Origin: Aquipseudomonas alcaligenes MRY13-0052
GTDB taxonomy: Bacteria > Pseudomonadota > Gammaproteobacteria > Pseudomonadales > Pseudomonadaceae
Assembly: GCA_000474255.1 (NCBI GenBank)
Contig: BATO01000039.1
Coordinates: forward strand, 1-53,047
Direction: 5' to 3'
Length of the DNA: 53,047 nt
In this document: positions 8,068-15,495 of the stretch, one piece after another
Numbering within the stretch: position 1 is the stretch's first letter
How the letters are laid out: each line of letters opens with the position of its first letter
Translations under genes and position numbers: made by a program
Notes under the pieces: generated by a model
Databases searched by the model: none
What the model saw: the letters and a program-made list of their open reading frames with translations, nothing else
What the model was told of the DNA's origin: nothing

Positions 8068-8406
8068 ATGAGCATCACCTCCAGCGGCATCTGCGCCGCC
8101 GCCGATCAGCTGGCCGGCTTCGTCGGCTTCAACACCAAGACCGGGCGGCACATCGTGCGCTTCAGCGAAGACTCCTTCGGCATGGACGTGGACAACGACA
8201 GCATCATGCCGGCCTGCGAATTCGTCTGGCAGCCCCACGGCGACCGCACCATGACCCTCAAGCGCGAGCTGATCCAGCTGCTGCTGGAGCAGAACATCGA
8301 CGACCGCCTCAATGTCACCGAGCCGCTACGCGTTTACATGCGCCGCAAGGACCTGCCGGAAATCACCGCCGAGCGCTGCCTCAAGCCCACCACTCTGGAG
8401 GCCTGA
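8068..8406 (+). CDS. Conserved hypothetical cytoplasmic protein
   Basis: The product is 112 aa, with no signal peptide and no membrane segment. GCGAGG lies 7 nt before ATG 8068. The sequence looks like a small alpha/beta protein: a strand FVGFNTKTGRHIVRFSEDSF, an acidic turn DVDNDS, a strand CEFVWQPHGDRTMTLKRE, then a helix LIQLLLEQNI. The family is not recognised. The gene stands alone between a lipoprotein and a pseudogene on the other strand. Confidence 0.65.
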   Translation: MSITSSGICAAADQLAGFVGFNTKTGRHIVRFSEDSFGMDVDNDSIMPACEFVWQPHGDRTMTLKRELIQLLLEQNIDDRLNVTEPLRVYMRRKDLPEITAERCLKPTTLEA

Positions 8407-8421
8407 AGCCCCCGTCCCGGC

Positions 8422-8622
8422 TCAGGAGCAGCGCTTTTCCGCCCGCCGCTGTTCCAGCCAGGCACAGAGCCGCGCGGCGATGCGTTCGCTGGCGTGGCCA
8501 TCGCCATAGGGGGTGAGGGGCCGGCTCATGCGCTCGTGCAGCTCGGCATCCTCCAGCAGCAACGCCGTCTGGTCGACGATGCGGTGCACATCGGTGCCCA
8601 CCAGCAGCGCGGTGCCGCCCCC
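8422..8622 (-). pseudogene. wecB: 3' remnant of wecB-like UDP-GlcNAc 2-epimerase gene
   Basis: Read on the minus strand from 8622 to the TGA at 8422-8424, the frame gives about 66 residues: GGTALLVGTDVHRIVD, then LLLEDAELHERMS, PYGDGHASERIAARL and a basic tail. This is the C-terminal signature of UDP-N-acetylglucosamine 2-epimerases, where VGTD..RI and NPYGDG..A.RI are conserved (here TPYGDG). The 300 or so upstream residues are missing: just before the fragment is a run of ten C (8618-8627, ten G when read), then the TAG stop of the metallo-hydrolase gene in the same frame. There is no start codon. It may be a deletion junction, or a misassembly at the homopolymer. Confidence 0.7.
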
Positions 8623-8637
8623 CCCCCAGATCCCGGC

Positions 8638-10191
8638 CTAGACCTTGATCACCACCGCCGGCCGGGGCACGCCCTCGGCGTCCAGCTCGTAGCAATAGGC
8701 CTCCTTGAGCTCAGCCTTGCCGCTGTCGGTGTAGACCAGCAGGCGCTTGCCGTCGGTGCGGGTCTTGACCAGGCCATAGGCGCTGCGGCTGAAGGCATAG
8801 AAGTCGCCGCGCTTCTCCGCCTTTTCCTTGTCGCTGAGGTGCGCCCAGCCCTCCAGGCGGAAGAAGGCCACCAGCTCGGTGACGAACACCAGCGGCTCGT
8901 CCACCCGCGAGTAGCGCCCCAGGGCGCCCATCAGGGTGGCGCGGGGGTGGATGTATTCGTTCATCGGGTCGTCGCCGCTGGAGACGATGTTGACGATGGG
9001 CTCGACGCGCTTGAAGAAGCCGCCGGAGAAATCCGCCGAGCCGTGGTGGGGCACCTTGAAAAGTTCGGCGCGCAGGCTGATCTCGCCCTTGTCATGCTGC
9101 CGCGCCAGGGTACGCCCGGCCTCGTCATTGAGGTCGCCGCAGAACAGGTAGCTGAAGCCGCCGTAGCGCAGGCGGAAAACGATGGAGTGGCCGTTGATGG
9201 TGTGGGACGCGGAATAGCCGGCGAAGCCCTCGGCGCCTATATCCAGCGACTCGTGGCCGATACGCGGGCCGGAGGGCGGGCTGCCGAGAAAGGGCAGGCC
9301 ACTGGCGCCGCCGGACTCGCTGAGCAGGGGGCCGAGCACCTGCACGTCCAACCCCTCGTCACGGAGGAAGTCGAAGGCATCGTGCTGCCCCTGGGACAAC
9401 CGGCGGAACTCGATGGGGGCACGCCCCAGCCGCTCGGCCCGCGCCTGCCAGGCCTCCAGCGCCTTGCGCCAGGCGCGGAAGTCGGTGTTCATCTCCTCCG
9501 CCGGCACCTGCAACGGGCTGTCCAGCAGCGGGGTGAGCAGCTTGAGGCCGTCGGCGTCCAGGGTCGGGCCGAGCAGTTCGGTTTCCTTGCGCCCGCTCTT
9601 CGAACGCTTCACCAGGCCGTTGTGGTAGATGCGCCGGGGCTCGATGAACAGCCGCTTGCGCGGCTCGGCGTTGGTTTCGGAACGCTGGATCTGGGTCAGG
9701 CCGGAGAAGTGATCGGCATCGCCGTGGGTCACCAGGATGCAATCGATCGGCCGCGGCGCATCATCGGAGGTGCCGCGATAACGCGCCGCCAGGTAACGGG
9801 CGAACATCTGGTTGTCGCCGCCATCCACCAGCATCACCTTGCCGCCGGGGCTCTCGACCACCGCGCCATCACCCTGCTGCACGTCGACGAAGTTGACCTT
9901 GAGTACGCGGTTTTCCGCGCGCGGCAGCACCAGGTCGGCCGGCTTGAGGCGACCACCGTTCGCCCGTCGCGCGGATTTCGGCGGCACCAGCCAGGCCTCC
10001 GTGGCCACCGGCAGGATGCTGCCGTCGGAACGCTCCTGGTAGGTGTGGGTGGCGATGCGCAGGTGGGTGTCGGTGACCTCCAGCACATCGACATAGTCAC
10101 CCCAGGCCAGGGTGTAGAGCAGCTTGCCGCCCTTGGGGGCGTCGTAGACGTTGGCCAGGTCGACGGCAAGCACGGCAGCGGTGGTGGTCAT
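8638..10191 (-). CDS. ComEC/Rec2-type MBL-fold metallo-hydrolase
   Basis: The product is 517 aa, without signal peptide. Residues 1-95 form a beta-rich, SH3-like region. The MBL domain starts at VNFVDVQQGDGAVVESPGG; metal ligands are in VTHGDADHFSGL (His156, Asp158, Asp160, His161). The H-x-D-x-D-H form is normal for the ComEC branch. The second histidine set is KVPHHGSADFSGGFF. This soluble protein has none of the ComEC membrane part. The start at 10191 follows AAAAGGAGCCTGAGC, so the ribosome site AGGAG decides against the ATG at 10212. Its substrate is unknown; ComEC relatives are suspected nucleases or phosphoesterases. Its stop codon abuts the wecB remnant. Confidence 0.85.
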   Translation of the reverse strand: MTTTAAVLAVDLANVYDAPKGGKLLYTLAWGDYVDVLEVTDTHLRIATHTYQERSDGSILPVATEAWLVPPKSARRANGGRLKPADLVLPRAENRVLKVNFVDVQQGDGAVVESPGGKVMLVDGGDNQMFARYLAARYRGTSDDAPRPIDCILVTHGDADHFSGLTQIQRSETNAEPRKRLFIEPRRIYHNGLVKRSKSGRKETELLGPTLDADGLKLLTPLLDSPLQVPAEEMNTDFRAWRKALEAWQARAERLGRAPIEFRRLSQGQHDAFDFLRDEGLDVQVLGPLLSESGGASGLPFLGSPPSGPRIGHESLDIGAEGFAGYSASHTINGHSIVFRLRYGGFSYLFCGDLNDEAGRTLARQHDKGEISLRAELFKVPHHGSADFSGGFFKRVEPIVNIVSSGDDPMNEYIHPRATLMGALGRYSRVDEPLVFVTELVAFFRLEGWAHLSDKEKAEKRGDFYAFSRSAYGLVKTRTDGKRLLVYTDSGKAELKEAYCYELDAEGVPRPAVVIKV

Positions 10192-10295
10192 GCTCAGGCT
10201 CCTTTTGCGCATGGTCGGGCGCGCAGGAGCATAGAAGAGGTCACGCCGGGTTGCCGGGCGCAGCGGCGCTTCCCGACCAAGGTCGGGCGGCGCGG

Positions 10296-10835
10296 TCAGT
10301 CGTCGGCGGCGGGATCGAGCCCGGGGAACAGCACCTCGGTGAAACCGAACTTGGCGAAGTCGGTGATGCGCGACGGATAGAGGCGGCCGATCAGGTGGTC
10401 GCATTCGTGCTGCACCACCCGCGCATGGAAGCCTTCGACCCGGCGGTCGATGACGTTGCCCTGCGGGTCGACGCCCTGGTAGCGGATGGCCCGGTAGCGG
10501 TTCACCGCGCCGCGCAGGCCGGGAACCGACAGGCAGCCCTCCCAACCCTCCTCCAGTTCCTCGCCCAGGGGCGTGATCACCGGGTTGATGAGGATGGTCG
10601 GCGGCACCGCCGGCGCATCGGGGTAGCGCTCGCTGCGCTCGAATCCGAAGATCACCAGCTGCAGGTCGACACCGATCTGCGGCGCGGCCAGGCCCACCCC
10701 GCCGACGTGGTGCATGGTCTCGAACATGTCGTCGATCAGGCGTTGCAGTTCATCGCTGCCGAAGAGTTCGGCGGGGACCGGAGGCGCCACGCGCAACAGG
10801 CGCGGGTCCCCCATCTTGAGGATTTCTCGGATCAT
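10296..10835 (-). CDS. def: Peptide deformylase
   Basis: The product is 179 aa. It removes the N-formyl group from nascent proteins, using a metal ion. All three family motifs are present: [11 protein letters not shown] (about 45-55), EGCLSVPG (99-106, metal-binding Cys101) and QHECDHL (His143, Glu144, His147). The start at 10835 gives the typical [14 protein letters not shown]. No fmt gene lies next to it, unlike the housekeeping def-fmt pair, so I infer that this is a second deformylase copy. It is transcribed away from the cold-shock gene, with 297 bp between the starts. Confidence 0.93.
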   Translation of the reverse strand: MIREILKMGDPRLLRVAPPVPAELFGSDELQRLIDDMFETMHHVGGVGLAAPQIGVDLQLVIFGFERSERYPDAPAVPPTILINPVITPLGEELEEGWEGCLSVPGLRGAVNRYRAIRYQGVDPQGNVIDRRVEGFHARVVQHECDHLIGRLYPSRITDFAKFGFTEVLFPGLDPAADD

Positions 10836-11132
10836 CGGTGAGCGCTCGACGAGGTCAGGGCAAAAGTGGATGAAGCCTGTAACCACGCGGCGTTGCAAGG
10901 CATCCGCGAAGCGCGGCGGGAAAGCGGAGCGACAGACGGAAGGAGCCTTTTTCGCCGATGCGAATAAAACGATAGGCAATCCCCGCGCGGACGGGTATGG
11001 TGTTGCGCACTGTGCTGCATGTGTCACCGTAAATCGATCCACGGTTTCAAGCCTTCGATTTATCCACTCTTTGCGCTCAGTCCGGCCTGGAAAGTTCCAA
11101 CGCCGTGTCAACTTTGTTCAAGGAGTTTCAAA

Positions 11133-11342
11133 ATGGCTGATCGTCAAACTGGCACCGTCAAGTGGTTCAACGATGAAAAAGGCTTCGGCTTCATCACCAC
11201 CGATAACGGCCCGGACCTGTTCGTTCACTACCGCTCCATCCAGAGCGCCGGCTTCAAAAGCCTGAAGGAAGGCCAAAAGGTTTCCTTCATCGCTGTGCAG
11301 GGCCAGAAAGGCATGCAAGCCGACGAAGTACAAGTGATCTAA
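11133..11342 (+). CDS. Cold-shock domain protein
   Basis: The product is 69 aa, a single cold-shock domain. RNP1 is KGFGFIT and RNP2 is LFVHYRSI (usually VFVHFSAI), the single-stranded nucleic acid binding surface. It starts [19 protein letters not shown] after the initiator Met. AAGGAG (11120-11125) lies 7 nt before ATG. The upstream gap of nearly 300 bp leaves room for a long leader, as in cold-inducible csp mRNAs, but I cannot define the promoter. It ends at a strong terminator. Confidence 0.93.
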   Translation: MADRQTGTVKWFNDEKGFGFITTDNGPDLFVHYRSIQSAGFKSLKEGQKVSFIAVQGQKGMQADEVQVI

Positions 11343-11359
11343 TCACTGCCGTACAAAGA

Positions 11360-11385
11360 AACCGGCCTTCGGGCCGGTTTTTTTT
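11360..11385 (+). terminator. Intrinsic terminator of the cold-shock gene
   Basis: Stem AACCGGCC / GGCCGGTT with TTCG tetraloop, followed by eight T. It lies 17 nt after the cold-shock stop codon. Confidence 0.95.
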
Positions 11386-11441
11386 CAGGGTATTTATTCC
11401 ACCGCCGAGCCCTGCGGCACTGTCCTGATAAGGAGCCCCCA

Positions 11442-11618
11442 ATGCGCATCAAGAACTCCCACAGCAGCAAGCCCAAGCCTCCGCCCGCCGTCGAAACCAG
11501 CGAATCGATCGCCGAGCAGGTTTCCGCCTTCCTGAAGTCCGGTGGCGAAATCCAGAAGATCGCCAAGGGTGTCAGTGGCCAGGCCGCTCCCAGCCGCCAC
11601 ATCCGCATCGGCAAGTAA
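11442..11618 (+). CDS. Small conserved hypothetical protein
   Basis: The product is 58 aa. AAGGAG (11430-11435) lies 6 nt before the ATG. The N-terminal third is Lys/Pro/Ser-rich (MRIKNSHSSKPKPPPAVETS), followed by a helix SIAEQVSAFLKSGGEIQKIA and a basic end PSRHIRIGK. I recall similar short proteins in other Pseudomonas. It has no signal or membrane segment. The function is unknown. It is separated from the cold-shock gene by a terminator, so it is transcribed on its own or by readthrough. Confidence 0.65.
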   Translation: MRIKNSHSSKPKPPPAVETSESIAEQVSAFLKSGGEIQKIAKGVSGQAAPSRHIRIGK

Positions 11619-11740
11619 CGCCCTCCGCGCCCCCTGGCGAGTGAGATGACTCATTCGCCGGGCGCAGCTCCACCCCCGCAGCACCTCCCGTTCCTCTCCT
11701 CACCTCTCCAGCCTTTCCTGTCTGCCGCGACCTTCCCGGG

Positions 11741-12655
11741 TCAGATATCGGCGGCGCTGTTGCGTGCCTCTGCCACCAGCCAATCGATCAGCCGCCGCAG
11801 CCGCTCACCGGGCGTGGCCTTGCGGCTCCAGGCCAGGCGGTATTCCCAGGGCGTGGTGATGCGGCACGCCTGGCCGAAGGGCAGCACCAGGCGACCCTGG
11901 GCGATGTCATCCCCCGCCAGGGCCGTGGAGCCCAGGGCGAACCCCTGGCCGGCGACCGCCCCCTGGATCGCATGGCCGATCAGGCCGAAACGCATGCCCG
12001 CCGACGCGTCCACGCCGGGGCCGACATGCTGGTCGAACCAATCCCCCCAGTTGGGGATGCTCAGCTTCGACGCGCTCTTCCAGGTGGCGTGGATGAGCCG
12101 CGCCCCCACCAGGTCGGCAGGTTCGCTCAGCGGGTGCTGTTGCAGATAGGTCGGGCTGCACACCGGGAAGAACGCCTCGCGAAACAGCAGCTCGCTCGAC
12201 GGCAAGCGAGTGCCGGCGGTTACGAAGCGGATGGCCAGGCTGGCCTCGCCCCGCTCCAGGTCGATGAGTTCCTCGGTGGACTCCAGGCTGAGGGTCACGT
12301 CCGGGTGCACGGTGGAAAACTGGTTCAGGCGCTTCATCAGCCAATGGGTGGCGATGGAGGGCGCGCAGGTTATGTGCACCGGTCCCTCGCGCTGCCCACG
12401 CAACGCATCGGCGCCGTGCGCCAGCAGTGCAAAGGCTTCAGACACGGTGGCCGCCAGGCGCCGGCCATTGTCGTTGAGGGTCACCGTGTTGCGGGTGCGG
12501 TCGAACAGGCTGACGCCGAGCTCTTCCTCGAGCAGGCGGATCTGCCGGCTGACGGCGCCGGGGGTGACCGAAAGCTCGCTGGCCGCCTCGGTGAAATTGC
12601 GGCAACGGGCAGCGACCTCGAAGGCGCGCAAGGCGATGAGCGATGGCGTACGCAT
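11741..12655 (-). CDS. LysR-family transcriptional regulator
   Basis: The product is 304 aa. The winged helix-turn-helix (about 5-65) contains LIALRAFEVAARCRNFTEAA and TPGAVSRQIRLLEEELG; the PGAVS-RQIRLLE form is typical of the GcvA-like group. The effector domain follows. It is divergent from an EamA exporter, 123 bp start to start. A perfect 8-bp inverted repeat with 7-nt spacer (12662-12684) lies 7 bp before its start codon and is the likely operator. I infer control of the exporter and autoregulation. Confidence 0.92.
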   Translation of the reverse strand: MRTPSLIALRAFEVAARCRNFTEAASELSVTPGAVSRQIRLLEEELGVSLFDRTRNTVTLNDNGRRLAATVSEAFALLAHGADALRGQREGPVHITCAPSIATHWLMKRLNQFSTVHPDVTLSLESTEELIDLERGEASLAIRFVTAGTRLPSSELLFREAFFPVCSPTYLQQHPLSEPADLVGARLIHATWKSASKLSIPNWGDWFDQHVGPGVDASAGMRFGLIGHAIQGAVAGQGFALGSTALAGDDIAQGRLVLPFGQACRITTPWEYRLAWSRKATPGERLRRLIDWLVAEARNSAADI

Positions 12656-12661
12656 GGATTC

Positions 12662-12684
12662 TGCTTTGAGTTGAAATCAAAGCA
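12662..12684. promoter_or_regulatory. Probable LysR operator
   Basis: TGCTTTGA, seven bases, TCAAAGCA: perfect 8-bp arms. LysR sites are short interrupted palindromes of this size with a T-N11-A core. It lies between the LysR start and the divergent EamA gene, nearer the regulator, consistent with autoregulation plus control of the exporter. Binding is inferred. Confidence 0.5.
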
Positions 12685-12778
12685 TGATGACAAAACATCG
12701 TTTGAATGCAAGGCGGCGTGAAGCGATTCTGCCCGCCTTGGCCGCCTGCTTCGCGGCCCCTGCCTTGCGAGACCATCG

Positions 12779-13714
12779 ATGAAAGCCCGCCGCCTGCCCC
12801 TGGATCTGTTCGCCTGCAGCCTGATGCTGGTGCTGTGCCTGATCTGGGGCTTCCAGCAGGTGTCGATCAAGCTGGTGGACGACGACGTCTCCTCAATCAT
12901 GCAGTTGGCCATCCGCTCCGGCGTCGCTGCCCTGGTGCTCGGCCTCATCACCCTGTGGCGCGAAGGCCGTGGCGCCTTCAGTGACGGCACCCTGCTGCCG
13001 GGCCTGGGCGTGGGCCTGCTGTTCGCCCTGGAATTCCTCTTCATCTCCGAAGGCCTGGTGCGCAGCACCGCCTCGCACATCGGCGTGTTCCTCTACACCG
13101 CCCCGATCTTCGCCGCCCTCGGCCTGCACCTGATCCTGCCGGAGGAACGTCTCTCGCCGGTGCAATGGCTCGGCGTAATGGTGGCCTTCGGCGGCATCGC
13201 CCTGGCCTTTCTCGGCAACCCCGGAAACGACAGCGGCGCCACCCTGCTGGGCGATGCCATGGGCGTGATCGCCGCCATTGCCTGGGGGGCGACCACCGTG
13301 CTGATCCGTGGCTCCTCGCTGTCCGAGGCGGCACCGGTGAAAACCCTCTTCTATCAGCTCGCCGGCGCCGTGGTGCTGCTGCTCAGCGTGGCCTTCGCCA
13401 CCGGCAAGACGCAGCTGCACCTGAGCGACAGGGCCCTGCTCAGCCTCGGCTTCCAGGTGCTGGTGGTGGCGCTGTTCAGTTACGTCGCCTGGTTCTGGCT
13501 GCTGCGTCGCTACCTGGCCTCGCGCCTGTCGATGCTGTCGTTCATGACCCCGCTCTTCGGCGTCGGCTTCGGCGTGCTGGTGCTCAACGAGCCGCTGACC
13601 TCCAGCTTCGTCTTCGGCGCTGCGCTGGTGCTGGCCGGGCTGCTGCTGGTCAGCGGCGCCGAGCTGCTGCGCGAGCGCCTGGCCCGGCGGCGGGCGGCGA
13701 ACGCCGGCGCCTGA
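12779..13714 (+). CDS. EamA/DMT-family transporter
   Basis: The product is 311 aa with ten predicted membrane helices in two EamA repeats (about 12-145 and 158-295). The first repeat starts LMLVLCLIWGFQQVSIKLV; the second starts GVIAAIAWGATTVLIRG. Both have the W-G motif of the family. The end is basic (ERLARRRAAN). Members export amino acids and other metabolites from the inner membrane. The substrate cannot be told. It is probably regulated by the divergent LysR protein. The start at 12779 has only a weak ribosome site. Confidence 0.9.
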   Translation: MKARRLPLDLFACSLMLVLCLIWGFQQVSIKLVDDDVSSIMQLAIRSGVAALVLGLITLWREGRGAFSDGTLLPGLGVGLLFALEFLFISEGLVRSTASHIGVFLYTAPIFAALGLHLILPEERLSPVQWLGVMVAFGGIALAFLGNPGNDSGATLLGDAMGVIAAIAWGATTVLIRGSSLSEAAPVKTLFYQLAGAVVLLLSVAFATGKTQLHLSDRALLSLGFQVLVVALFSYVAWFWLLRRYLASRLSMLSFMTPLFGVGFGVLVLNEPLTSSFVFGAALVLAGLLLVSGAELLRERLARRRAANAGA

Positions 13715-13800
13715 GCCCCTGCGGCGAGTTGCCACCTCTTTCGTGCGCATCGGCCGGCTGCTAGCCTGTCGGCCGTTTCGAACGAAGTGAGGGAAGCACT

Positions 13801-14259
13801 TTGAGATCCGCCCTGTTCGGCCTCTGCCTGCTGCCGGTCCTGGCACAGGCCCAGGTCTTCAAATGCGTCGGCAACGACGGCACCACCAGCTACTCCGCCG
13901 TTCCCTGCCCGGCCAGCGAAGGCCAGTCCACCCGCATCATCGAACCCGCTGCGCCCTCCGGCGTGGCGCCGCCCCCGGTCAACCTGCCCCAGGTCGATAT
14001 CCAGGGCAGCGCCGAACAACCGCGCCCGCGCAACGAAGAGCGCGACGAAGGCAGCCACTCCTCGGGCCGGGGCTCACGCGTCACCGTGATCGAAGACAGC
14101 GCCAGCAGCAGCCGCGATGCGCGGGTCAGCGAGATGCGCGAAAGAGCCGAGCGGGAAAAGCGCGAAAGCTATGACCGCGACTACGACCGCAAGCGCATGC
14201 AGCAGATGGAACAGCAGATCCGTCAGTTGCAGGAGCAGAACAAGAACAACCCGCGCTGA
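13801..14259 (+). CDS. DUF4124 domain-containing periplasmic protein
   Basis: The product is 152 aa and begins with TTG, preceded by GAGGGA about 7 nt upstream. The signal peptide is MRSALFGLCLLPVLAQA. DUF4124 follows at once: QVFKCVGNDGTTSYSAVPC, with its two cysteines, as in many Pseudomonas periplasmic proteins. The middle is Pro/Ser-rich, and the C-terminal 50 residues are a charged coiled-coil-like helix (MRERAEREKRESYDRDYDRK, then MEQQIRQLQEQ). The function is unknown. Confidence 0.8.
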   Translation: MRSALFGLCLLPVLAQAQVFKCVGNDGTTSYSAVPCPASEGQSTRIIEPAAPSGVAPPPVNLPQVDIQGSAEQPRPRNEERDEGSHSSGRGSRVTVIEDSASSSRDARVSEMRERAEREKRESYDRDYDRKRMQQMEQQIRQLQEQNKNNPR

Positions 14260-14315
14260 GCGACCGCCACAGAGCGGCTGATTGGCGCTCGTTGGGAACC
14301 TTCCCCGTCGCCCGC

Positions 14316-14396
14316 CGGTCAGTGAGTACGAGGCCGGCTGACCGACGGCCTCAAAGCCTCGGGCCCAATACAGTCGCCGCTGGGGGCCCGAGGCTT
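14316..14396 (+). other. Two consecutive hairpins between genes
   Basis: Hairpin 1 pairs CGGTCAG (14316-14322) with CTGACCG (14338-14344). Hairpin 2 pairs AAGCCTCGGGCCC (14354-14366) with GGGCCCGAGGCTT (14384-14396), a perfect 13-bp stem with a 17-nt loop. No T-run follows, so a standard terminator is unlikely in either direction. Position: 57 nt after the DUF4124 stop and 138 nt before a lipoprotein start. It could be an mRNA-stabilising structure, a regulatory 5' leader or a small RNA. Confidence 0.5.
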
Positions 14397-14534
14397 GTTC
14401 CACCCTCCCCGCCTGTCATCTCCGCACACAGTTTCCCCGCAGCGGGGCGTTCCAACGCGAGCCGTCCTGTTCGATCATGCCGCGCGTCCATGGGCCACGT
14501 TCACCAGGCCCGGCCACCACGGAGTAGTACCCAG

Positions 14535-14861
14535 ATGAAATCCGCTTCCCGCCTCACCTCCTTCGCCCTGGGCGGCGCCCTGCTGCTGGCCCTGGGCGGC
14601 TGCGACCTGGCCGAAGAGTCGGCCAACAAGCTCGCCGACAAGGCCCAGCAAGCCGCCGAAAACGTTGCCCGCGAAGCCATCAGCGAAGCGGTGGAGCAGG
14701 TCAACAAGCAGGTGGACGAAGCCCAGAAATCCACCCAGGACTGGCTCGGCAAGCCAAAGCAGGAACAGGATCAGCAGGACCAGCCGCCGCAGCAGGCCGA
14801 CAAGCGTGAACCCGGCGAAGACGAACAGATGATGCCGCCCGTGCAGGGCGTCGAGACCTGA
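14535..14861 (+). CDS. Putative lipoprotein, helical and charged
   Basis: The product is 108 aa. MKSASRLTSFALGGALLLAL is followed by the lipobox L-G-G-C; Asp follows the cysteine, which by the +2 rule favours retention in the inner membrane. The mature part is a long amphipathic Ala/Gln/Glu helix (ANKLADKAQQAAENVAREAI continuing to about residue 80), then a Gln/Pro/Asp tail. GGAGTAG lies 7-10 nt before the ATG. Function unknown; the helix suggests a structural or partner-binding role. Confidence 0.75.
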   Translation: MKSASRLTSFALGGALLLALGGCDLAEESANKLADKAQQAAENVAREAISEAVEQVNKQVDEAQKSTQDWLGKPKQEQDQQDQPPQQADKREPGEDEQMMPPVQGVET

Positions 14862-14903
14862 TCGAACGGGAAGGCCATTGGCGCGTGAGCTCCTCTGTGG
14901 GAC

Positions 14904-14943
14904 AGCGGCGCTGCGCGCCGTGGGCGACTGAAGTCGCCCCTAC
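14904..14943 (-). repeat. Dispersed repeat, family C copy 1
   Basis: Read on the minus strand: GTAGGGGCGACTTCAGTCGC, then a variable junction and a GC-rich palindrome GCGCGCAGCGCCGC. The same unit is at 22470 and 52888 on the plus strand. It contains the palindrome GGCGACTTCAGTCGCC, so it can form a hairpin. Confidence 0.75.
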
Positions 14944-14983
14944 ACCCCGACGCCGCCCTTCCCTCCTGGAGAAAACGCAGGCA

Positions 14984-15021
14984 CAAAAAAACGGCCATCA
15001 ACCGAAGTTGATGGCCGTTTT
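14984..15021 (-). terminator. Intrinsic terminator
   Basis: Perfect 12-bp stem ACGGCCATCAAC / GTTGATGGCCGT with loop CGAA. The minus-strand transcript ends in seven U, so it serves the gene at 15036. It has TTTT on the other side, so it may also act on plus-strand readthrough. Confidence 0.92.
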
Positions 15022-15035
15022 CGCGCCGCTGGTAA

Positions 15036-15305
15036 TCAGGCGTTGAAGTAACGCGGCAGGGGCGTCTTGCGCAGGCTCTTGAGCGACTCCACCGGCGGCA
15101 CCTCGCCCAATTCCAGGGCCATGTCGCGCTTGATGGTGCTGATGGTCCACTCCAGTTGCTCGGGCACCTTCAGTGCCGGAACGACTCGCTGAAAACGCGT
15201 GCCGTCCTTTTCCAGCGCAACCACGTAGCCGCCATCGGGGCGCAGCTGCGCACTGAACTCGTAGTCCGGAAAGGCCTTGGCCAACTTCTTGATGTCGAGA
15301 CCCAT
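15036..15305 (-). CDS. Small protein, DUF3509-like
   Basis: The product is 89 aa: MGLDIKKLAKAFPDYEFSAQ, then LRPDGGYVVALEKDG, a helix around WTISTIKRDMALELG and a basic end. The pattern, a short helix, F-P-D-Y, R-P-D-G-G and a strand, recalls the Pseudomonas DUF3509 family, but I am not certain. GGGAG lies 8 nt before ATG 15305, which decides against the GTG at 15314. No signal peptide. It ends at a strong terminator. Confidence 0.75.
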   Translation of the reverse strand: MGLDIKKLAKAFPDYEFSAQLRPDGGYVVALEKDGTRFQRVVPALKVPEQLEWTISTIKRDMALELGEVPPVESLKSLRKTPLPRYFNA

Positions 15306-15495
15306 ATCGTTCACTCCCAGTGAGCTTTTTTATCCTGAGGGGGTTCATTGCAGTCATCGTGCCAGCTCTCTGACAACGGCAATCCCAGATAAATCAATGG
15401 GTTGAGCGAATTGAAGCGCAGCGGTTTCGTGCATATCGCCCGATCGAGCAGAAATCGACCGGGCGAAATGCAATGCCGCGAAGGGTGGGCGGGGT

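Noticed and set aside
8494-10380. Plus-strand open frame of over 600 codons opposite the metallo-hydrolase.
   Set aside because: The minus strand carries the MBL motifs and a good ribosome site; the plus frame is low-complexity Ala/Gly/Val/His.
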